NCBI RefSeq assembly: GCF_026340975.1
Contig: NZ_JAPEOS010000002.1
Coordinates: 2,167,001-2,231,000, forward strand
From: Streptomyces sp. NBC_01214
GTDB taxonomy: Bacteria; Actinomycetota; Actinomycetes; Streptomycetales; Streptomycetaceae
Length of the DNA: 64,000 nt
Reading direction: 5' to 3'
In this document: positions 59,314 through 64,000 of the stretch, one piece after another
Numbering within the stretch: the first letter of the stretch is position 1
Layout: each line of letters opens with the position of its first letter
Program-made: the position numbers and the translations under genes
The notes under the pieces: model-generated
The model's input: the letters and a program-made list of their open reading frames with translations, nothing else
Databases searched by the model: none
What the model was told of the DNA's origin: nothing

Positions 59314-59733
59314 CTATGCGGCGATGACCGCGAAGGCCTCTATCTCGACCAGGAGTTCGGGCCGGAAGAGCGCGGAGACCTGCACGGCCGAGGAGGCCGG
59401 GAGGCGGTCGGCCGGGATCACCGCGTCGCGGGCCTCCCGCACCGCCGGGAGGTGGGCGACGTCCGTCACGAAGTAGGTGAGCTTCACGACGTCGTCGAAG
59501 GTCGCCCCGGCCGCCGCCAGGCACCGGCGCAGGTTCTCGAACACCTGCCGGGCCTGGGCGGCCGGATCCCCCTCGCCCACGACCTCGCCCCGCTCGTCGA
59601 GCGCGCACTGTCCGGACACGGCGACGAAGCGCCCCGTGCCCCACGCCACGTGGCTGTAGTGGGGGCTCGCGGCGACTCCTTCCGGTGCGGCGATACGGGT
59701 CAGGTGGCTGCTGTGCGACGGTGTCGTGGTCAT
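59314..59733 (-). CDS. RidA-family protein
   Basis: Encodes 139 residues from ATG 59733. YjgF/YER057c/UK114 fold with GRFVAVSGQCALDERGEVVG, QVFENLRRCLAAAGATFDDV and a terminal PELLVEIEAFAV. The family trims reactive enamine/imine intermediates of PLP enzymes. The Arg usually found near the end in the catalytic IEA.A segment is not obvious (EIEAFAVIAA), so deaminase activity is uncertain. Single gene; convergent with the HEAT-repeat gene. Confidence 0.87.
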   Translation of the reverse strand: MTTTPSHSSHLTRIAAPEGVAASPHYSHVAWGTGRFVAVSGQCALDERGEVVGEGDPAAQARQVFENLRRCLAAAGATFDDVVKLTYFVTDVAHLPAVREARDAVIPADRLPASSAVQVSALFRPELLVEIEAFAVIAA

Positions 59734-59788
59734 GGCCACGATCTTGCCCCCTTCCCCTCGCGCCCTGACGGGGTGGGCCGGGTGGGCG

Positions 59789-61381
59789 TCAGCCGCGGAA
59801 GCCGAGCAGGCCGTGCAGGGCCGCACCGCCCGCGGAGGCGGGCACGGCGCGGGTCGCCGTGGTCGGCTTCGGGGCCGCCTGGGCGGGGCAGGTGGCGTCC
59901 GTGGCCCTGCCGGTCGTCAGGTAGGCCGACACCTTCTCGTCCAAGCACTTGTTGCCGCTGAGGGCGATGCCGTGGTTGCCGCCGCCCTGCTCCACCACCA
60001 GGGCCGAACCCGACAGCTTCTCCCGCATGCTGAGCGCCCCCTCGAAGGGGGTCGCCGCGTCGTCCGTCGCCTGGAGCAGCAGGGCGGGCGGGAGGTCCGC
60101 GTTGGTCACGTCCGGGGCCTCGAGCGGCTCCGTCGGCCAGAACGCGCACGGGGCGTTGTACCAGGCGTTGTTCCAGGTCATGAACGGCGCCTTGGCGTGG
60201 GTGCGCCACATGTCCGCGCGCCACTGGTTCCAGTCCTTCGGCCAGGCCGAGTCCCGGCACTGCACCGCCGTGTAGACGCTGTAGCCGTTGCCGGCGGTGG
60301 GCTCCACCGCGCCGAACCGCTCGTAGGCGGCCACCAGCGGCTTCGGGTCCTTGGCCACCGCGTACGCGGCGAAGGCCTCGGCCAGGTTCGGCCAGTAGCC
60401 GTTGTAGTACCCGCCGGGCATGAAGGTGTCCTCCAGCTCCGCCGGCCCCACCTTGCCCCCGGCCGGGCTCTCGCGCAGCGCGTCGCGCATCGCGTACCAG
60501 GCCCGCTCGACCTCCGCCGGGTCGGTGCCGAGCTTGTAGGTGGCGTCGTACTGGGCCACCCAGGCCAAGAAGGCCTTGTGGCGGGTGTCGAAGGCGAGGT
60601 CCTGGGCGAGGTTGTCCTCGTACCAGACCCCGCCCGGGTCGACCACGGAGTCCAGGACGAGCCGGTGCACGCGGCCCGGGTGGAGCTTGGCGTACACCGC
60701 GCCCAGGTAGGTCCCGTACGAGTAGCCGAAGTAGCTGATCCGCTCCGCGCCGAGAGCGCCGCGCAGCGCCTCGATGTCCCGGGCGGCCGAGACGGTGTCG
60801 ATGTACGGCAGCACGTCCGCGTGCTTGGCCCCGCAGGACTCGGCGAAGGAGCGCACCCGGTCCAGGTTGGCCCGCTCGGTGGCCCCGTCCATGGGGACGG
60901 AGTCCGGCCGCGCGGGCTTGAAGTGCCCGGCCGCGCAGTCCAGGGCGGGCTCGCTCTTGCCGACGCCCCGGGGGTCGAAGCCGATCACGTCGTACTGGGC
61001 GGCCACCTCCTTGGGCAGGGCGGAGGCGATGTATCCGGCCAGGCTGCGGCCGCTGCCGCCCGGGCCGCCCGGGTTGACCAGCAGCGGGCCCTGGGAGGTG
61101 GGGCCGGTGTGGGGGACCCGGGTCAGGGCGAGCGTGATCTGGCGGCCGTCCGGACGCGCGTGGTCGAGGGGCACCTTGAGGGACGCGCACTGCAGCGTGG
61201 GGTACCGCGGGGTGGTGCAGCCGGTCCAGCGCAGCGCCGCCTGCGCCGGCGCCTGCGCGGCCGGATCGGCCGGGGCGGCGGGCGCGGCCGTCACCGGGCT
61301 CGCGAGGGCGGCGGCGCAGGCGGCGGCGACGGTGGAGATCGACAGCAGGACAGCGGCGCGCTTCTTCAAGGGGTGGAGCAT
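59789..61381 (-). CDS. Secreted tripeptidyl aminopeptidase (alpha/beta hydrolase)
   Basis: Encodes 530 residues with a signal peptide (MLHPLKKRAAVLLSISTVAA, then Ala-rich to about 33). Prolyl-aminopeptidase-like alpha/beta hydrolase: oxyanion loop VNPGGPGGSG, FDPRGVGKSEP, nucleophile Ser221 in YFGYSYGTYLGAVYA, and a C-terminal TAP domain with Asp and His in LLLQATDDAATPFEGA and EQGGGNHGIALS. Streptomyces Tap and Slp enzymes of this kind cut tripeptides from extracellular proteins. Single-gene unit 112 bp downstream of the radical-SAM gene. Confidence 0.93.
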   Translation of the reverse strand: MLHPLKKRAAVLLSISTVAAACAAALASPVTAAPAAPADPAAQAPAQAALRWTGCTTPRYPTLQCASLKVPLDHARPDGRQITLALTRVPHTGPTSQGPLLVNPGGPGGSGRSLAGYIASALPKEVAAQYDVIGFDPRGVGKSEPALDCAAGHFKPARPDSVPMDGATERANLDRVRSFAESCGAKHADVLPYIDTVSAARDIEALRGALGAERISYFGYSYGTYLGAVYAKLHPGRVHRLVLDSVVDPGGVWYEDNLAQDLAFDTRHKAFLAWVAQYDATYKLGTDPAEVERAWYAMRDALRESPAGGKVGPAELEDTFMPGGYYNGYWPNLAEAFAAYAVAKDPKPLVAAYERFGAVEPTAGNGYSVYTAVQCRDSAWPKDWNQWRADMWRTHAKAPFMTWNNAWYNAPCAFWPTEPLEAPDVTNADLPPALLLQATDDAATPFEGALSMREKLSGSALVVEQGGGNHGIALSGNKCLDEKVSAYLTTGRATDATCPAQAAPKPTTATRAVPASAGGAALHGLLGFRG

Positions 61382-61493
61382 GGGGCCTCCCAGCCGAGGG
61401 TTCTGGGCGGAATCGTCCCGGAAACCGAGCCTGGAAGGCGGGATTGGGCCACCGATTGGCCCGATGTGATGACCGTTCAGGCGGCGCCGGCCG

Positions 61494-62525
61494 TCACAGG
61501 AGGCTGAGCTGCGTGGCCGCGGCGGGCGCGGAGCCGTTCGGCGGCACCGGCGCGACGATCTTGCGGGTCTCGCCCCGGCGGGCCGGGCCGATGTCGAATT
61601 CGGCCGCCAGTTCGTGGACTTGGCGGGTGATCCGGCGCTGGTACCAGGTGGGCGCGTACGACCCGCCCGCGTACATCCGCTCGTACCGGGGGACCAGGTG
61701 GGGGTGGTGGGCGCCCAGCCAGGCCGTGAACCACTCGCGCGCCCCGGGCCGCAGATGGAGTACCAGGGGTGTCACGGAGGTCGCGCCGGCCTCGGCCACG
61801 GCCCGTACGGTCGCCCGAAGCTGCTCCGGGGAGTCCCCGAGGAAGGGGATCACCGGGGCCATCAGCACCCCGCATTCGATCCCGGCGTCGGTGAGCGCCC
61901 GTACGGCGCCCAGCCGGGCGGCGGGGGAGGGGGTGCCCGGCTCGACGGTCCGCCAGAGCCCGGTGTCGGTGAAGCCGACCGAGACCGAGATGCCGACCTC
62001 GGTGACCTCGGTGGCCGCGCGCAGCAGGGGGAGGTCGCGCAGGATCAGCGTGCCCTTGGTGAGGATCGAGAACGGGTTGGCGCGGTCGCGCAGGGCCTCG
62101 ATGATCCCGGGCATCAGCCGGTACCGGCCTTCGGCGCGCTGGTAGCAGTCGACGTTCGTGCCCATGGCGATGTGCGCGCCGGTCCAGCGGGGCGAGCCGA
62201 GCTCGCGGCGCAGCAGTTCGGGGGCGTTGGTCTTGACGACGATCTGGGAGTCGAAGCCGAGGCCGGTGTCGAGGTCGAGATAGCTGTGCGTCTTGCGGGC
62301 GAAGCAGTACACGCAGGCGTGGCTGCATCCCCGGTAGGGGTTCACGGTCCATTCGAACGGCATGCGCGAGGCGCCGGGCACCCGGTTGACGATCGACCGG
62401 GCGCGTACCTCGTGGAAGGTGATCCCCCGGAACTCGGGGGTGTCGATGGTCCGGGTCACGACGGCGTCGGCCCCGAACAGTGCGGCGGGACCCGCGGACC
62501 CCTCGGCCAGGTTCTCCCAGCGCAT
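61494..62525 (-). CDS. Radical-SAM protein, Rv2578c family (SplB-related)
   Basis: Encodes 343 residues from ATG 62525 after GGGAGG. The radical-SAM cluster motif is PYRGCSHACVYCFAR with Cys67, Cys71 and Cys74. NPFSILTKGTLILRDLPLLR and ISVSVGFTDTGLWRTVEPGT are hallmarks of the SplB-like group that includes mycobacterial Rv2578c. Function of the family is not established; SplB itself repairs spore photoproduct. A GAAC-N4-GTTC box overlapping the promoter suggests LexA/SOS control, which would fit a DNA-damage role. Confidence 0.9.
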   Translation of the reverse strand: MRWENLAEGSAGPAALFGADAVVTRTIDTPEFRGITFHEVRARSIVNRVPGASRMPFEWTVNPYRGCSHACVYCFARKTHSYLDLDTGLGFDSQIVVKTNAPELLRRELGSPRWTGAHIAMGTNVDCYQRAEGRYRLMPGIIEALRDRANPFSILTKGTLILRDLPLLRAATEVTEVGISVSVGFTDTGLWRTVEPGTPSPAARLGAVRALTDAGIECGVLMAPVIPFLGDSPEQLRATVRAVAEAGATSVTPLVLHLRPGAREWFTAWLGAHHPHLVPRYERMYAGGSYAPTWYQRRITRQVHELAAEFDIGPARRGETRKIVAPVPPNGSAPAAATQLSLL

Positions 62526-62562
62526 GGTGCGCCTCCCTCGGTAGCTCTGAGGCCCGAGAATA

Positions 62563-62574
62563 GAACAAGTGTTC
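62563..62574. promoter_or_regulatory. LexA-type SOS box
   Basis: GAACAAGTGTTC, a perfect GAAC-N4-GTTC match to the actinobacterial LexA site, lies 38-49 bp before the radical-SAM start. On the minus strand TTGTTC within it could be the -35, with TACCGA 18-19 bases later as -10, so LexA binding would block transcription. It also lies 65 bp before the plus-strand gene at 62640. Confidence 0.75.
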
Positions 62575-62639
62575 CCATGATCGTGCGGGCCTCGAAAATA
62601 GCTGGTCAGCGCTGCGGCCGGCGTGTGAGGCTGCGCCGC

Positions 62640-63482
62640 ATGGCGGGATACAGACTCACGGTGTGCCTTCCGGGCGGGGCCCGGGACCGGCTGGTGGAAG
62701 CGGTCGGCGAGGCGATGGCGCCCTTCGAGATCGGGGGGCCGCGGCCCTACTCGGACGACCTGTGGATCTGGGACCACTGGTGGATCACGGGCGGCGCGGA
62801 CGACGGCGGCTACCCGATCCGTCCCGGTCACGAAGCGGACCCCCGGATCATTCACGACCAGCCGCTGCGGGACGGAACCCGGAGGCCGAGCCGACCGGGC
62901 TGGTGCACGGGCGGGCCGCGCGGACTGCTCGCCTTGGGCGAGCCGCAGAAGCGGGCCGCCGAACTGGCCGGCATCGCCTGGGACCGCTGGCACGAGATGG
63001 CGGCGGAGCACCCGCCGGGCCGGCCGTGGGAGGAGTTCGCCCCGGCGTCGGCGTTGGCGCCGGAAACGGCGTACGACCTCCGCGTCGACTCCGAAGCCCG
63101 GCACGCGGGCTGGGAGAGGTACCTCGCGCAGCCGCCCGCCCCCGCCTTTCGCGCGTGGCTCGCCGGGCTTCCGGACCATCTGGATGCCGGGTTCTTCCGC
63201 GAAGTCCTGCGCCACGTGGACGACCCTCTCAGGAGGGTCGGCGGGTACGGCCGGGAGGAATTCCTCGCCTTCGGCGCCGACCGGGCGGTCGCGCACGGCA
63301 ACGTGCTGACCCTCGACGGTTGGTGGTGCGAGAAGGGCTACGATCCCGTCCACGGTGCCTGCGACGACCAGGGCGCCTGTCCGCACACCCCGCCGTACAC
63401 GCAACGGCCGGGGGCGGGAGAGGCCCACCTCGCCGGCCTCCCGGACGACACCCTCCTCGTGCACGTCCGCTGCCACGTCTGA
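62640..63482 (+). CDS. Hypothetical Trp-rich protein, 280 aa
   Basis: Encodes 280 residues from ATG 62640; an ATG at 62577 in the same frame would add 21 basic residues. The sequence is soluble and rich in Trp, His and Asp: PYSDDLWIWDHWWITGG, IHDQPLRDGTRRPSRPGWCT, and a C-terminal Cys/His group (WWCEKGYDPVHGACDDQGAC) that could bind metal. I do not recognise a family. It diverges from the radical-SAM gene and may share the region with the LexA box. Confidence 0.7.
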   Translation: MAGYRLTVCLPGGARDRLVEAVGEAMAPFEIGGPRPYSDDLWIWDHWWITGGADDGGYPIRPGHEADPRIIHDQPLRDGTRRPSRPGWCTGGPRGLLALGEPQKRAAELAGIAWDRWHEMAAEHPPGRPWEEFAPASALAPETAYDLRVDSEARHAGWERYLAQPPAPAFRAWLAGLPDHLDAGFFREVLRHVDDPLRRVGGYGREEFLAFGADRAVAHGNVLTLDGWWCEKGYDPVHGACDDQGACPHTPPYTQRPGAGEAHLAGLPDDTLLVHVRCHV

Positions 63483-63557
63483 TCCGGATTTGGGTCACCG
63501 GCCCGGAGGTGGTTGGCTTCGCCGTGACGAGCGGACACAACTGCTGGAGGAACAGCT

Positions 63558-64000
63558 ATGGCGCAGGTCGAGGCCACCACGGAGCGGATCATCGCGGCCG
63601 ACGCGGAGACCGTGTTCGACGCGCTGGCGGACTACACCGGGACCCGCGGGAAGCTGCTGCCCGAGCACTTCAGCGAGTACGAGGTGCGCGAGGGCGGCGA
63701 CGGCGAGGGCACCCTGGTGCACTGGAAGCTCCAGGCCACCAGCAAGCGCGTGCGCGACTGTCTGCTCGAGGTCAGCGAGCCCACCGACGGCGAGCTGGTG
63801 GAGAAGGACCGCAACTCCTCCATGGTCACCACCTGGCGGGTCACCCCGGCCGGTGAGGGCAAGTCCAAGGCCGTGGTCACCACCGTCTGGAACGGCGCCG
63901 GCGGCATCGGCGGCTTCTTCGAGCGCACCTTCGCGCCCAAGGGCCTCGGCCGGATCTACGACACCGTGCTGGAGAACCTGGCCACCGAAGTGGAGCGCTG
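63558..64000 (+). CDS. SRPBCC-family protein (runs off the window)
   Basis: At least 147 residues from ATG 63558, which follows GGAGGAACAGCT. Polyketide-cyclase/START-like beginning: ATTERIIAADAETVFDALAD, then EYEVREGGDGEGTLVHWKL and SSMVTTWRVTPAGEGKSKAV. Members bind a hydrophobic ligand in a helix-grip cavity; most such actinobacterial proteins have no known ligand. The C-terminus lies outside the window, though the expected length of about 148-150 residues suggests only a few codons are missing. Confidence 0.88.
   Translation, partial: MAQVEATTERIIAADAETVFDALADYTGTRGKLLPEHFSEYEVREGGDGEGTLVHWKLQATSKRVRDCLLEVSEPTDGELVEKDRNSSMVTTWRVTPAGEGKSKAVVTTVWNGAGGIGGFFERTFAPKGLGRIYDTVLENLATEVER

Overview
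The window is very GC-rich, uses GTG/TTG starts often, and carries Streptomyces-type hallmarks: an ethylmalonyl-CoA pathway cluster, paired SpoIIE-type phosphatases, F420-dependent enzymes, an Ada-AlkA fusion and pssA/psd. It is most likely chromosomal DNA of a Streptomyces or a close relative such as Kitasatospora. No rRNA, tRNA or CRISPR array was seen.

Layout. 1-3300: tail of a cytochrome P450, a membrane-anchored protein of unknown function and a secreted gamma-glutamyltranspeptidase. 3305-6726: a divergent methionine aminopeptidase / XRE-regulator pair sharing an inverted-repeat operator. An IS5-family element sits exactly at the XRE stop codon, an IS701-family element is next to it, and a solo IS end follows. 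6844-10073: an alginate-lyase-like lipoprotein, a PPOX flavin/F420 protein and a Pro/Ser/Ala-rich hypothetical protein. 10241-14805: a four-gene operon that looks like reductive pyrimidine/hydantoin catabolism (amidohydrolase, class III aminotransferase, dihydropyrimidinase, F420-dependent LLM protein), closed by a strong terminator. 14851-16272: an FAD monooxygenase-like gene.

16714-23513 is the most unusual stretch. It holds a 1,825-residue protein made of about 19 Ig-like repeats without a signal peptide, most repeats carrying the same four cysteines. Upstream on the same strand are a 51-residue CNC-starting peptide and a three-helix DUF1360-like membrane protein. This may be a phage-derived or domesticated structural module.

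23972-31181: inositol monophosphatase-like protein, phytoene-desaturase-like oxidoreductase coupled to a macro-domain protein, an Lrp / EamA exporter / aspartate-type aminotransferase module, and a frameshifted molybdopterin oxidoreductase. 31324-37918: two multidomain SpoIIE phosphatases; the second is translationally coupled to a GlxA-type AraC regulator that diverges from an isochorismatase-family hydrolase. 38194-44923: glycerate kinase, a GT-C/GT2 pair for polyprenyl-phosphate-linked glycosylation, a Nudix protein and small proteins. 45037-47043: DNA-alkylation repair (ogt, ada-alkA). 47236-48739: phosphatidylserine/phosphatidylethanolamine synthesis (pssA, psd).

48926-58254 is the ethylmalonyl-CoA pathway: ccr, ecm (meaA), mcl, mch and mcd are tightly packed, with a TetR regulator and a duplicated 3-hydroxyacyl-CoA dehydrogenase just upstream. 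Crotonyl-CoA made through the dehydrogenase would be carboxylated by Ccr and carried on to glyoxylate and propionyl-CoA. A 26-bp sequence (21/26 identical) lies in the same orientation upstream of both ccr and the dehydrogenase. The window closes with a HEAT-repeat protein, RidA, a secreted tripeptidyl aminopeptidase, a radical-SAM protein behind a LexA-type box, an unknown protein and the start of an SRPBCC protein. Several genes (map, xre, PPOX, nudix, HEAT) appear to be leaderless, with a TAN3T hexamer six or seven bases before the start codon.
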